Source: Candidatus Nanopelagicales bacterium
Lineage (GTDB): Bacteria; Actinomycetota; Actinomycetes; S36-B12
DNA length: 64,000 bases
Assembly: GCA_018609125.1 (NCBI GenBank)
Contig: JABAYF010000028.1
Coordinates: 124,001 to 188,000 of the forward strand
Reading direction: 5' to 3'
The notes under the pieces were generated by a model. It had not been told where the DNA came from. It did not search any database and worked only from the letters and a program-made list of their open reading frames with translations. Below are positions 19,660 to 27,619 of the stretch, in pieces (positions within the stretch are counted from its first letter, which is position 1; the number at the start of each line of letters is the position of its first letter). Made by a program: the position numbers and the translations under genes.

Positions 19660-20379
19660 ATGGAATTGCCAGCGCCACATGGCGTCGCACTCGTCACCGG
19701 AGGTAACCGCGGCATTGGTCGTGCGACTGCACAGGCTCTTCTTGCGGGCGGTCACCCGACCGTTGTCGGTTCTCGCTCGGGTTCAGCACCCGATGGTGTG
19801 CCTGCCGTCCAGATGGATGTCACATCAACGCAATCTGTGAACGACGCGTTCGATGAGATTGAGCAGAACTACGGCCCGGTGAGTGTGCTTATCGCCAACG
19901 CGGGGATCACTCGGGACACGTTGCTGATGCGAATGAGCGATGACGATCTCGATGCGGTGATCCAGGCGAACCTGATCGGTGCGATTCGGTGTATGCGCCG
20001 CGCTGCTCGCAATATGGTGAAAGCTCGAAATGGTCGGATTGTGTTGGTGTCCAGTGTGGTCTGGGCACTTGGGTCTGCGGGGCAAACCAATTACGCCGCA
20101 GCCAAGGCCGGACTTATCGGCGCGGGTCGGTCCGTTGCACGGGAGTTGGGGGGTCGTGGCATCACGGTCAATATCGTCGCCCCGGGTTTCATCGACACCG
20201 ATATGACACAGGAACTCTCCGCAGCCGACCGTGCGGCGATTCTCGCCGCGATCCCTACCGGTCGATACGGTGAGGTTTCAGAGGTGGCAGATCTCATCGC
20301 ATACCTTTGTTCGCCCCAAGCCGCCTATATCAACGGTGCGGTCATCCCGATTGATGGTGGACTAGGGATGGGACACTGA
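19660..20379 (+). CDS. fabG: 3-oxoacyl-[acyl-carrier-protein] reductase
   Basis: Short-chain dehydrogenase (239 residues) that reduces beta-ketoacyl-ACP in type II fatty acid synthesis using NADPH. The nucleotide motif TGGNRGIG spans residues 13-20, NAG follows in ANAGITRD, and the catalytic pair is Y145-x3-K149 (YAAAKAG) preceded by a serine in VLVSSVVWALG. The C-terminal PIDGGLGMGH is close to the mycobacterial FabG1 ending. A GGGAGGA ribosome-binding site lies six bases before the ATG. The enoyl reductase fabI follows 26 bases later, the same order as fabG1-inhA of mycobacteria. Confidence 0.95.
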   Translation: MELPAPHGVALVTGGNRGIGRATAQALLAGGHPTVVGSRSGSAPDGVPAVQMDVTSTQSVNDAFDEIEQNYGPVSVLIANAGITRDTLLMRMSDDDLDAVIQANLIGAIRCMRRAARNMVKARNGRIVLVSSVVWALGSAGQTNYAAAKAGLIGAGRSVARELGGRGITVNIVAPGFIDTDMTQELSAADRAAILAAIPTGRYGEVSEVADLIAYLCSPQAAYINGAVIPIDGGLGMGH

Positions 20380-20405
20380 CCAGTGCATTACAGAGGAGAA
20401 CGACC

Positions 20406-21197
20406 GTGACTTCATCACCACAGATCAACGCCGGGCTCCTGGCCGGCAAAAACATTTTGGTGACCGGTGTGCTCACCGATCAGTCGATTGCCTTCCACAT
20501 TGCCCGACTTGCCCAGGAGCAGGGTGCCACCGTGGTGTTGACCTCTTTCGGGCGCGCCATGTCGTTGACCCGTCGCACTGCAAGTCGATTGCCAGCGGCG
20601 GCAGAGGTTCTTCAGTTAGACGTTACCGACGATGAGCACCTCAACGGACTCGCTGGGTCACTGTCTGGGCATATGACCGATCTCGACGGGGTCGTGCACT
20701 CCATCGGGTTTGCGCCGGAGGCCGCACTCGGTGGGCGTTTCTTGCACACGGAGTGGCGTGATGTGGCGACAGCCTTGGAGGTCTCAGCATTCTCACTGAA
20801 ATCGCTGGCCATGGCCGTGCGTCCGCTACTTCATGAGGGATCATCCATCGTTGGTTTGGATTTCGATGCCTCGGTGGCCTGGCCGACGTATGACTGGATG
20901 GGTGTTGCTAAGGCGGCGTTGGAGTCAACGTCTCGCTACCTTGCCCGTGATCTTGGTCCTGACGGTATTCGCGTGAATCTCGTGGCCGCGGGGCCGCTGC
21001 GCACCATGGCCGCGAAAAGCATTCCGGGATTTGAGGACTTTGAGAATCTGTGGGTCGATCGGGCGCCGCTGGGTTGGGATCTTAATGATCCGGTGCCCAC
21101 CGCCCGTGCCTGCATCGCGCTCATGTCGGACTGGTTCCCGGCCACGACCGGTGAGATCATTCACGTAGACGGTGGCATGCATTCCCAGGGCGCCTAG
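20406..21197 (+). CDS. fabI: NADH-dependent enoyl-[acyl-carrier-protein] reductase
   Basis: Last reductive enzyme of the fatty acid elongation cycle (263 residues). The N-terminal GKNILVTGVLTDQSIAFHIA is the FabI/InhA nucleotide-binding start, and the catalytic pair is Y162-x6-K169 in YDWMGVAK. The protein resembles mycobacterial InhA more than Escherichia coli FabI overall (LDGVVHSIGF, RVNLVAAGPLRT), but the substrate loop between RTMAAKSIP and RAPLGW is about ten residues shorter than in InhA as recalled, suggesting ordinary chain lengths rather than meromycolates. GTG start with GAGGAG upstream. Cotranscribed with fabG and probably sixA. Confidence 0.93.
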   Translation: MTSSPQINAGLLAGKNILVTGVLTDQSIAFHIARLAQEQGATVVLTSFGRAMSLTRRTASRLPAAAEVLQLDVTDDEHLNGLAGSLSGHMTDLDGVVHSIGFAPEAALGGRFLHTEWRDVATALEVSAFSLKSLAMAVRPLLHEGSSIVGLDFDASVAWPTYDWMGVAKAALESTSRYLARDLGPDGIRVNLVAAGPLRTMAAKSIPGFEDFENLWVDRAPLGWDLNDPVPTARACIALMSDWFPATTGEIIHVDGGMHSQGA

Positions 21198-21212
21198 GAC
21201 GTATCGAACGCG

Positions 21213-21740
21213 ATGTCGGCCACGCTCACCCTGATGCGACACGCAAAGTCTGCGTATCCGCCGAACACACCCGATATTGAACGCCCGCTCAACAAACGCG
21301 GCCAGACGGATGCGATCGCGGCGGGGGATTGGCTGGCCACGCACCTTCCGCCCCCCGACGCTGTCGTCATATCTGTGGCCACCCGAACGCAACAGACCTG
21401 GGAGTTGGTCCGCGGGAGGTGGCCAGCCTTTTCTGGCACTGTCCTTGTTGATCCACTGGTGTACGAAGCTGAGTGCTCAACCTTGGTTGGGTGTCTGAAC
21501 CAGCTACCCGAGGGCAGGAGATCTGTGCTCCTCCTTGGCCATAATCCAGGGCTGGAAGAGTTGCTCTGCCGACTCACCGGCGTTCCAGATATTCATGATG
21601 ACCAAGTGGGGTTGGAAAAGTTCGCGACGAGCGCGATAGCCGTCTTGGATGTGTCCCGACCGTGGCCGCAATTGGCTGATGAAACGCAAGCGACGCTTCG
21701 GGTCGTGCACATTGCGCGCGGGTCGGGGCTATCTGCGTGA
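21213..21740 (+). CDS. SixA-type histidine phosphatase
   Basis: Histidine phosphatase (175 residues) of the small SixA branch. The catalytic LMRHAKSAYP motif is at residues 7-16, R-H-A-K-S being the SixA variant of RHG, and the second histidine is in LLGHNPGLEELLCRL. SixA proteins dephosphorylate phosphohistidine, in some bacteria on phosphotransfer proteins; the target here is unknown. It begins 15 bases after fabI and may be cotranscribed with it. Its 3' end overlaps the convergent serB gene by 12 bases. Confidence 0.88.
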   Translation: MSATLTLMRHAKSAYPPNTPDIERPLNKRGQTDAIAAGDWLATHLPPPDAVVISVATRTQQTWELVRGRWPAFSGTVLVDPLVYEAECSTLVGCLNQLPEGRRSVLLLGHNPGLEELLCRLTGVPDIHDDQVGLEKFATSAIAVLDVSRPWPQLADETQATLRVVHIARGSGLSA

Positions 21741-22934
21741 CACGTCAAGGCCTTGATCGCGGTCGGCCTGTTCGATCTCGGCTCGGGTGATGCCGAGGAG
21801 AAACAGAATCGAATCCAGATACGGGGCGCTCAGTGATGTATCAGCAGCAGCGCGCACAGCGGGCTTTGCGTTGAAAGCGATGCCAAGTCCGGCAGCCGCC
21901 AGCATGTCAAGGTCATTGGCTCCGTCGCCGACAGCCACCGTTTGGCTGAGCGGCACCCCAAAAATTTCGGCGAATTCTAATAGCGCTTCCCGTTTGCCTG
22001 CTCGGTCAATCGTGGGCCCATCGATTCGTCCGGTCAAAATGCCATTCTCGATTTGTAAAACGTTGGCTCGCAGCCGGTCTACTCCCAACTCCGCCGCCAG
22101 GGGTGCTATCACCTGGACGAACCCACCCGATACCAGACAGACGTGAAACCCCAGGGACTGCAACGTTCGCAGCAGTGTTCGGGCACCCGGAGTGAGCCGG
22201 ATCTGTGCTCGAACAGCGTCAATCGCAGCTTCGGGTAGGCCGGCGAGCAGAGCTACCCGTTGATGGAGGGATTCGGTGAAGTCGATGTCCCCGCTCATCG
22301 CGGCTTCGGTGATCTGCGCTACCTCCGCGCCGCGGCCGGCGTGGTCGGCTAAGAGGTCAATGACTTCATCCTGGATGAGAGTTGAGTCGACATCCATCAC
22401 GATGAGTCGCTGTCCGCGCCGATGCAGGCCGGCCCGTTGCACGGCAATGTCAACGCCTAATTCGGCGGCTTTCGGAGTGAGTACGCGGCGAAGTTGTTCT
22501 TCATCGGCCCCGGAGCCTTCCAAAACGATGGCCGTTACCGGATATTCAGCGATGCGCCGGATGCGGTCGATATTGCCACCATGCGCAGCGATCGTTTCGG
22601 CGACGGCGTTGATGGCGGGTGGGCGCAGTGGCGCGCCAAGGAGGGTAATGTCCAGTCGCGGGCCCACCGCTGAAGGGCTTGGTGCCGCGCCCGGTACGGA
22701 TTCGACCTCGAGCCCTAATGCGGTCGCTACTTGATGAACCGAGGTGCGTGCCTGGCTTACGTCAGTGGAGTCCACGCCGAGCAGCACCGCAAGGATGAGT
22801 CGGCCGCGCACGACAAGTTGTTCGATGTCGACAACGGTCACCGGGTGCTGGCTCAGTGCCTGAAAGAGGCTCGCGGTTACCCCGGGCCTATCACGGCCCG
22901 ACAAAATAACCAGCAGGCTTCCGGGTGCGTCCAC
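21729..22934 (-). CDS. serB: Phosphoserine phosphatase with N-terminal ACT domains
   Basis: HAD-superfamily enzyme (401 residues) catalysing the last step of serine synthesis. Residues 1-85 and ~90-165 form two ACT-like regulatory domains (LLVILSGRDRPGVTASLF starts the first), as in mycobacterial SerB2, where serine binding controls activity. The HAD core starts with the nucleophile motif VMDVDSTLIQDEVIDLLA near residue 175; motif III/IV is VAVGDGANDLDML. The GTG start is preceded by TAGGCT with an eight-base gap, suggesting a nearly leaderless transcript. Its end overlaps the convergent sixA gene by 12 bases. Confidence 0.94.
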   Translation of the reverse strand: MDAPGSLLVILSGRDRPGVTASLFQALSQHPVTVVDIEQLVVRGRLILAVLLGVDSTDVSQARTSVHQVATALGLEVESVPGAAPSPSAVGPRLDITLLGAPLRPPAINAVAETIAAHGGNIDRIRRIAEYPVTAIVLEGSGADEEQLRRVLTPKAAELGVDIAVQRAGLHRRGQRLIVMDVDSTLIQDEVIDLLADHAGRGAEVAQITEAAMSGDIDFTESLHQRVALLAGLPEAAIDAVRAQIRLTPGARTLLRTLQSLGFHVCLVSGGFVQVIAPLAAELGVDRLRANVLQIENGILTGRIDGPTIDRAGKREALLEFAEIFGVPLSQTVAVGDGANDLDMLAAAGLGIAFNAKPAVRAAADTSLSAPYLDSILFLLGITRAEIEQADRDQGLDVSRR

Positions 22935-22942
22935 GGCTAGTG

Positions 22943-22948
22943 AGCCTA
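22943..22948 (-). promoter_or_regulatory. -10 element of serB
   Basis: TAGGCT on the minus strand eight bases before the GTG start; consistent with transcription beginning on or within two bases of the start codon. Confidence 0.45.
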
Positions 22949-22966
22949 GATCACTGCGGGTTAAAC

Positions 22967-23791
22967 TCAGCGCACATCGGTGGTGAAGGCAGCTTCAAGG
23001 CCGCGACGACCATGGCGTCCGAGGTCTGTCAAGGCCGATGCCCGAGCGGCCGCGGCGGTGGCTGATAGCGCGGGCCCATCAGATGCCAGCGCGAGTTGAG
23101 TGGCCCAGATGATGGTCATCGCTCGCATCGCCACGTCGATCCGAGAACGAGGATCACCCGCTGGTTGCACCCAACCGGGCCATCGGGTGTCGTCGAACCG
23201 TGCGGCAAGGGCAGCGAGACCATCGCGGGCCGCAGTATCGGTCGGAATGAGTTCCAAATCGTCCAACCGCTCAGCGGCGGCAAGCACGGCCCGCTTCAAT
23301 GTTCGATCAGCTTCATCAAGGGCCGCGCCGATCGGGTGAGGTGATTCACCATGATTATCAACAGGACCAGCCAGTTCATGACTCCACGCCAGCGCATCGG
23401 TATTCGGCTGCGCAATAGCAATGTGCAACGTGGTGGGGTGGGAACGCCGTGCCCAGGTCATCGCAGCACCCACGTCCTGCACGCGTTCTCCCATGGCGGC
23501 GGGCAGCCCGTGCGTATCACCGGCGACGGGCAGGACCAGGGCGATTCGTTTGGGAAGGCCAGCCTTCATCTTGGCGATGAAGTGTGGCCAGGTGAGGATT
23601 TCGGTGGCTTCTTGCACCCAACTGGTAATCGGGGCCGATGATCGCCGCGGTAGGTCACGGGAAATCTGATCGCTGATCTGTTGAGCCGCATCATCGGGAG
23701 AGACTTCATCCAGCACAGCGGCAGCGCACCAGGACGTAACCAGCGCGGTTGCCCAGAGCGAGCGTGGGTCTTCAGCGGTGCAGATGGGCAT
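22967..23791 (-). CDS. Uncharacterised actinobacterial protein
   Basis: Not recognised. The 274-residue soluble protein is rich in Ala, Asp and Trp, mostly helical by eye, without signal peptide, membrane helix or cysteine motif. The N-terminal stretch ICTAEDPRSLWATALVTSWCAAAVLDEVSPDDAA and the C-terminal repeatless helical half (LAALAARFDDTRWPGWVQ onward) give no catalytic signature. It has its own leaderless promoter and is divergent from an ABC ATPase gene, with the two -10 elements about 20 bases apart. Codon use looks like the neighbours and the frame is long and closed by a normal start, so it is a real gene of unknown function. Confidence 0.75.
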   Translation of the reverse strand: MPICTAEDPRSLWATALVTSWCAAAVLDEVSPDDAAQQISDQISRDLPRRSSAPITSWVQEATEILTWPHFIAKMKAGLPKRIALVLPVAGDTHGLPAAMGERVQDVGAAMTWARRSHPTTLHIAIAQPNTDALAWSHELAGPVDNHGESPHPIGAALDEADRTLKRAVLAAAERLDDLELIPTDTAARDGLAALAARFDDTRWPGWVQPAGDPRSRIDVAMRAMTIIWATQLALASDGPALSATAAAARASALTDLGRHGRRGLEAAFTTDVR

Positions 23792-23799
23792 GGAAGGCC

Positions 23800-23805
23800 A
23801 CGCTA
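23800..23805 (-). promoter_or_regulatory. -10 element of the uncharacterised gene at 22967-23791
   Basis: TAGCGT on the minus strand eight bases before ATG 23791. On the opposite strand TACGCT (23816-23821) may serve the divergent ABC ATPase gene. Confidence 0.45.
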
Positions 23806-23855
23806 CCTAGGACGGCTACGCTGTGCTCCTGTGGTCGTCACGCAGGGAGGTGCAC

Positions 23856-24656
23856 GTGGCTGAGGTCGTGCATCTGGCTGATGTCAGCATCCGCCGTGGC
23901 GGGGCCTGGTTGCTCAAGGATGTCACCTGGGTGGTGAATGAGGGGCAGCGCTGGGTCATCATCGGCCCGAATGGGGCGGGCAAGTCCACCCTGTTGCGGA
24001 TTGCTTCGGCGCAAATGCACCCCACCACAGGTATCGCGGTTATTTTGGATGAATTCCTTGGGTTGACCAATGTGTTCGACCTGCGTACCCGGATTGGTTT
24101 GGTGGGTGCCGGTTTCGCCGACACGATCCCGGCGGGTGAAAAAATCTCCGATCTTGTGCTGACCGCTTCCTGGGGGGTTGCCGGTCGCGGCAGCGAACGC
24201 TACGACGCTGCTGATGTAGCACGCGCGGAGTTCATCATTGACTCGGTAGGGCTGGGTACATTCGCTCACCGCACGTACGCGACCCTGTCTGATGGTGAGC
24301 GTAAGCGCGCTCAAATCGCGCGCGCGCTTATGACCGACCCGGAACTTTTACTCCTAGACGAACCTGCGGCCGGCCTTGATCTCGGTGGTCGTGAGCAACT
24401 GCTTGCCACGTTGAGCCAGATGGCCGCAGACCCCGACGCGGGTACTTTGGTCATGGTGACCCACCATGTGGAGGAGATCCCACCGGGCACCACACATGCC
24501 TTGGTGTTGGCCAACGGCCAGGTGCATAGCCAGGGCCCGATCGAGAGGGTGCTGACCAGTCAGGTGCTCAGCGACGTGTACGGAGTGCCATTGGCGATCA
24601 CAGTCAACCAGGGTCGGTGGTCAGCGCGAGCGGCGCAAACGCCGGAAACAATCTAG
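23856..24656 (+). CDS. ABC transporter ATP-binding protein (YlmA-like)
   Basis: ABC ATPase of 266 residues without membrane domain or adjacent permease. Walker A GPNGAGKST, signature LSDGERKR (serine-aspartate instead of SGG), Walker B LLLLDEPAAGLDLGG and H-loop MVTHHVEEIPPG are present; the LSDGE signature and the VTHHVEEIP ending are characteristic of the YlmA/ModF-like group of orphan ABC ATPases. GTG 23856 is chosen because GGGAGG lies six bases upstream; the frame is open to GTG 23823. Its TAG stop doubles as the first half of the -10 element for the NfeD gene. Transport partner, if any, is unknown. Confidence 0.85.
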   Translation: MAEVVHLADVSIRRGGAWLLKDVTWVVNEGQRWVIIGPNGAGKSTLLRIASAQMHPTTGIAVILDEFLGLTNVFDLRTRIGLVGAGFADTIPAGEKISDLVLTASWGVAGRGSERYDAADVARAEFIIDSVGLGTFAHRTYATLSDGERKRAQIARALMTDPELLLLDEPAAGLDLGGREQLLATLSQMAADPDAGTLVMVTHHVEEIPPGTTHALVLANGQVHSQGPIERVLTSQVLSDVYGVPLAITVNQGRWSARAAQTPETI

Positions 24657-24659
24657 ACT
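24654..24659 (+). promoter_or_regulatory. Leaderless -10 element of the NfeD gene, built on a stop codon
   Basis: TAGACT, seven bases before ATG 24667. The TAG is the stop codon of the preceding ABC ATPase gene. Confidence 0.55.
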
Positions 24660-24666
24660 CCACAAC

Positions 24667-25092
24667 ATGGACCCGTGGGTATGGTGGGCGGTCGCTGCGG
24701 CACTGCTCGGGGTCTTAGAGGTTGTCACCGGCGGAACGCTGGTGTTCTTGATGCTGGCGGCGGGTGCGGCGACCGGAGCGGTCGTGGCGGGTGCATCAGG
24801 TTCTGTTTTTCTGGCTGTGTTGGCTTTTGCCGGCGTTTCGGCGGCGTCCCTTTTCGGAGTTCGACCCATCGCGCGTCGCCATATGCGCACGCTTGGTTCG
24901 ACCAGGTCGGGAACCGCGGCTCTGGTAGGAACCGAGGCTGTCGTCCTGGAAACGGTCAGCGGCCACGACGGGCGTATCAAACTCGGCGGTGAAACATGGT
25001 CGGCGCGAGCCATGGATGAGCAAGCCTCTTTCCCACCGGGCGCCACGGTGCACGTGTTAGAGATTGCTGGTGCGACCGCGGTGGTCGCCTAG
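24667..25092 (+). CDS. NfeD family membrane protein
   Basis: Short NfeD protein (141 residues). The N-terminal two-thirds hold two or three hydrophobic helices (VWWAVAAALLGVLEVVTGGTLVFLMLAAGAATGAVVAG and VFLAVLAFAGVSAASLFGV), the rest is a soluble beta-barrel OB-like domain with GTAALVGTEAVVLETVSGHDGRIKLGGETWSARA. NfeD proteins pair with SPFH/stomatin proteins, and the SPFH gene follows 55 bases downstream, the usual arrangement (Rv1487-Rv1488 in mycobacteria, from memory). They probably act together in membrane microdomains and quality control. Confidence 0.92.
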   Translation: MDPWVWWAVAAALLGVLEVVTGGTLVFLMLAAGAATGAVVAGASGSVFLAVLAFAGVSAASLFGVRPIARRHMRTLGSTRSGTAALVGTEAVVLETVSGHDGRIKLGGETWSARAMDEQASFPPGATVHVLEIAGATAVVA

Positions 25093-25103
25093 TCTGGTAA
25101 TCC

Positions 25104-25119
25104 CAGCCTAAACAGGCTG
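25104..25119 (+). other. Perfect 6-bp hairpin between NfeD and SPFH genes
   Basis: CAGCCT, loop AAAC, AGGCTG. It sits 12 bases after the NfeD stop and 29 before the SPFH start, with no U-tract after it, so an RNA-processing or stability element is as likely as a terminator. Confidence 0.35.
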
Positions 25120-25147
25120 CCCGAATCACGACGCTAAGGAGAACATC

Positions 25148-26044
25148 ATGGAAGCACTTATCGTTGCCATCGCTGCCGCCCTGGTCGTGATCGTGTTTGT
25201 TATGGCGTCGGTCAAGGTTGTTCCGCAGGCACACGCAACTCTGGTCGAGCGCTTTGGCAGGTACCAGCGCACGCTCAACGCCGGCATCGCCATCATCATC
25301 CCCTTCGTCGATCGGATAAAACCACGCATCGACCTGCGTGAACAGGTGATCTCTTTCCCACCGCAACCGGTGATCACCGAGGACAACCTCGTTGTGGGGA
25401 TCGACTCCGTCATTTATTTTCAAGTCACCGATCCAAAGGCCGCGAGCTACGAAATAGCCAATTACCTGATGGCCATTGAACAACTCACCGTCACCACGCT
25501 GCGCAATGTAATTGGCTCCATGGATCTGGAGAAAACACTGACCTCGCGCGATGGGATCAACGCAGCACTGCGCGGCGTTCTCGATGACGCCACCGGGCGC
25601 TGGGGGATCCGAGTGAATCGAGTGGAGTTGAAAGCAATTGATCCGCCCAACAGCGTCCAGCAGTCGATGGAGAAGCAGATGCGAGCGGAGCGAGATAAGC
25701 GCGCCACAATTCTCACTGCCGAGGGTGAAAAGCAGTCTGCCATCCTCACCGCAGAGGGCGACCGTTCGGCGGCGATCCTGCGTGCTGAAGGGTCGGCGCG
25801 CGCAGCGGTGCTCACCGCAGAGGGCGAGTCCGAAGCGATTCTGAAAGTTGTAGAGGCGATCAGAAATGCTGATCCAGACTCACGGGTGCTGGCCTACCAA
25901 TACCTGCAGACTCTACCTAAAATCGCCGCAGGAGACTCCAACAAGATTTGGATGCTGCCCACCGAGCTGACCGGACCGATGGCGCATCTGGCTGAGGCCT
26001 TGCGCCCAAGTAGACCGACCAATCCGGGCGTTAATGACTCCTAG
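25148..26044 (+). CDS. SPFH/band 7 (stomatin-like) membrane protein
   Basis: Stomatin-family scaffold protein of 298 residues with one N-terminal membrane helix (residues ~3-20) and a band 7 domain starting at VKVVPQAHATLVERFGRYQRTL. The stretch of about 60 residues after the band 7 domain contains a repeated AEGE-type coiled coil (EGEKQSAILTAEGDRSAAIL and onward), typical of QmcA/stomatin oligomerisation. AAGGAG lies nine bases before the ATG. It pairs with the NfeD gene upstream, and its last 11 bases overlap the start of the photolyase gene, so the three may form an operon. Confidence 0.94.
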   Translation: MEALIVAIAAALVVIVFVMASVKVVPQAHATLVERFGRYQRTLNAGIAIIIPFVDRIKPRIDLREQVISFPPQPVITEDNLVVGIDSVIYFQVTDPKAASYEIANYLMAIEQLTVTTLRNVIGSMDLEKTLTSRDGINAALRGVLDDATGRWGIRVNRVELKAIDPPNSVQQSMEKQMRAERDKRATILTAEGEKQSAILTAEGDRSAAILRAEGSARAAVLTAEGESEAILKVVEAIRNADPDSRVLAYQYLQTLPKIAAGDSNKIWMLPTELTGPMAHLAEALRPSRPTNPGVNDS

Positions 26045-27557
26045 TCCGACCCGGCACACCCGGTGGCTCTTCGCCGATCAGCTAGGCCCCCATTTCACGG
26101 CTGACTTGGACGAACATGATGTCGTCTTGATTATCGTGGCCACGGGAAGTTTTCGCCGGCGCCGCTATCACCGGGCGAAGGCCCATCTTGTACTAAGTGC
26201 GATGTACCACCGGGCTGGCGAACTAGGTGATCGCTGCGTGCTGATCGAAGCTGAAACGTTCACCGAGGGTGTGCAGCGCTACTGCCGAGACTTTGGTGTG
26301 ACACCAGCATCTATCAGTGTGAGCAACCCGACGTCCTACGGTGGTCGACGCCTTGTCCAGCGACTCGGTGTTGAGGTGTTGGATGCCCGAGGATTCGTTT
26401 CCAGCGAACAGGAGTTCGCTCATTGGGCTCAGACGCGGGGACGCAAGCGTCTACTGCAGGAGGACTTCTACCGAAACACGCGGGCACGGACCGGGGTTTT
26501 GATGGAGGACGGAAAACCCGTTCTCGGGCAGTGGAACTTCGATGCCGATAATCGCCAGCCCCCGCCTCGTAAACAGCAGACCCTTGGCTTAGCGCAGCCG
26601 TGGTGGCCCACCGAGGACTCCATCGATGACGAGGTTCGTCATCGTCTGGACTCGTGGGTATCCAGTGGAGAGGTGGAGTTCGTTGGCGAGGATGGGCCAA
26701 GGCTTTTCGCTGCCACCTACGCCGAAACCCAGCAGGTCCTAAATGACTTCATCGTTCATCGGCTGGCTACATTTGGCCCCTTCGAGGATGCCGCGATGAC
26801 TGATGACTGGGTGATGTCACACTCGCTACTGTCGGCACCGCTCAACCTGGGGCTGATCGATCCGCTGGAGTGCATCGCAGCCGTTGAGGACGCCTATGTG
26901 CGCGGCGATGCGCCACTGAACAGCGTCGAGGGTTTCATTCGGCAGATCATGGGGTGGCGCGACTATGTGTGGCACCTGTACTGGCATCTGGGTGAGGACT
27001 ACGTGTCATCGTCCAATGCACTGCATGCTCGAGAGCCGCTGCCCCAGTGGTGGCGCGATTTAGACTATGACTCGGTGGATGCGGCGTGCATTCGCACGAG
27101 TTTGCAGCAGGTGCATGACACGGGCTGGAGCCATCACATCATTCGCCTCATGGTGTTGGGGAACTGGGCATTGCAGCGCGGTTACGATCCGCAAGCCACC
27201 ACAGAGTGGTTCACCGAAGTTTTCATTGACGCCTACCCGTGGGTGATGGCCGCGAACGTGGTGGGAATGGCCTTGTATGCAGACGGTGGAGTCATGGCAA
27301 CCAAGCCTTATGCAGCCGGCGGCGCCTACATCAACCGCATGACCAACTTTTGCCGTCCGTGCGTCTATAAACCCACCCAGCGATTGGGTGACGATGCCTG
27401 CCCGGTCACGGCGGGTTACTGGTGGTTCATTGACCGAAACGCAGCCGCGTTCGAAGGTAACGTCCGCATGGCACAACCTTTGCGCGGCCGCAACCGACTA
27501 GTTGATCTACCGGCGGTCGTAGCGCAAGAGAATGACCGAGGCGCCGTCGCGCCCTAA
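26034..27557 (+). CDS. Fe-S cluster (6-4) photolyase / cryptochrome-like protein (FeS-BCP, PhrB type)
   Basis: Flavoprotein of 507 residues of the cryptochrome/photolyase-related family. Four cysteines that bind a [4Fe-4S] cluster in this group are at C352, C440, C443 and C456 (CRPC ... DDACPVTAGYWWF); the spacing matches the recalled PhrB set C350/C438/C441/C454 exactly with a shift of two. The N-terminal Rossmann domain begins with RWLFADQLGPHF, and the FAD-binding helical domain includes MGWRDYVWHLYW and GNWALQRGYDP. Such enzymes repair UV (6-4) photoproducts using light. ATG 26034 overlaps the SPFH gene by 11 bases; no ribosome-binding site is obvious, so translation may depend on coupling. 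Confidence 0.93.
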   Translation: MTPSPTRHTRWLFADQLGPHFTADLDEHDVVLIIVATGSFRRRRYHRAKAHLVLSAMYHRAGELGDRCVLIEAETFTEGVQRYCRDFGVTPASISVSNPTSYGGRRLVQRLGVEVLDARGFVSSEQEFAHWAQTRGRKRLLQEDFYRNTRARTGVLMEDGKPVLGQWNFDADNRQPPPRKQQTLGLAQPWWPTEDSIDDEVRHRLDSWVSSGEVEFVGEDGPRLFAATYAETQQVLNDFIVHRLATFGPFEDAAMTDDWVMSHSLLSAPLNLGLIDPLECIAAVEDAYVRGDAPLNSVEGFIRQIMGWRDYVWHLYWHLGEDYVSSSNALHAREPLPQWWRDLDYDSVDAACIRTSLQQVHDTGWSHHIIRLMVLGNWALQRGYDPQATTEWFTEVFIDAYPWVMAANVVGMALYADGGVMATKPYAAGGAYINRMTNFCRPCVYKPTQRLGDDACPVTAGYWWFIDRNAAAFEGNVRMAQPLRGRNRLVDLPAVVAQENDRGAVAP

Positions 27558-27581
27558 TTCACACATACGTACCTGACCTGC

Positions 27582-27615
27582 GCGACCGCAGTGAAACCCA
27601 TGTTGGTCGCTGCGG
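27582..27615 (+). other. Two mutually exclusive hairpins before the TSUP gene
   Basis: GCGACC (27582-27587) can pair with GGTCGC (27605-27610), or CCGCAG (27586-27591) with CTGCGG (27610-27615); the arms share bases, so only one can form. The second stem ends four bases before ATG 27620 and could mask translation. Speculative. Confidence 0.25.
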
Positions 27616-27619
27616 CAGG

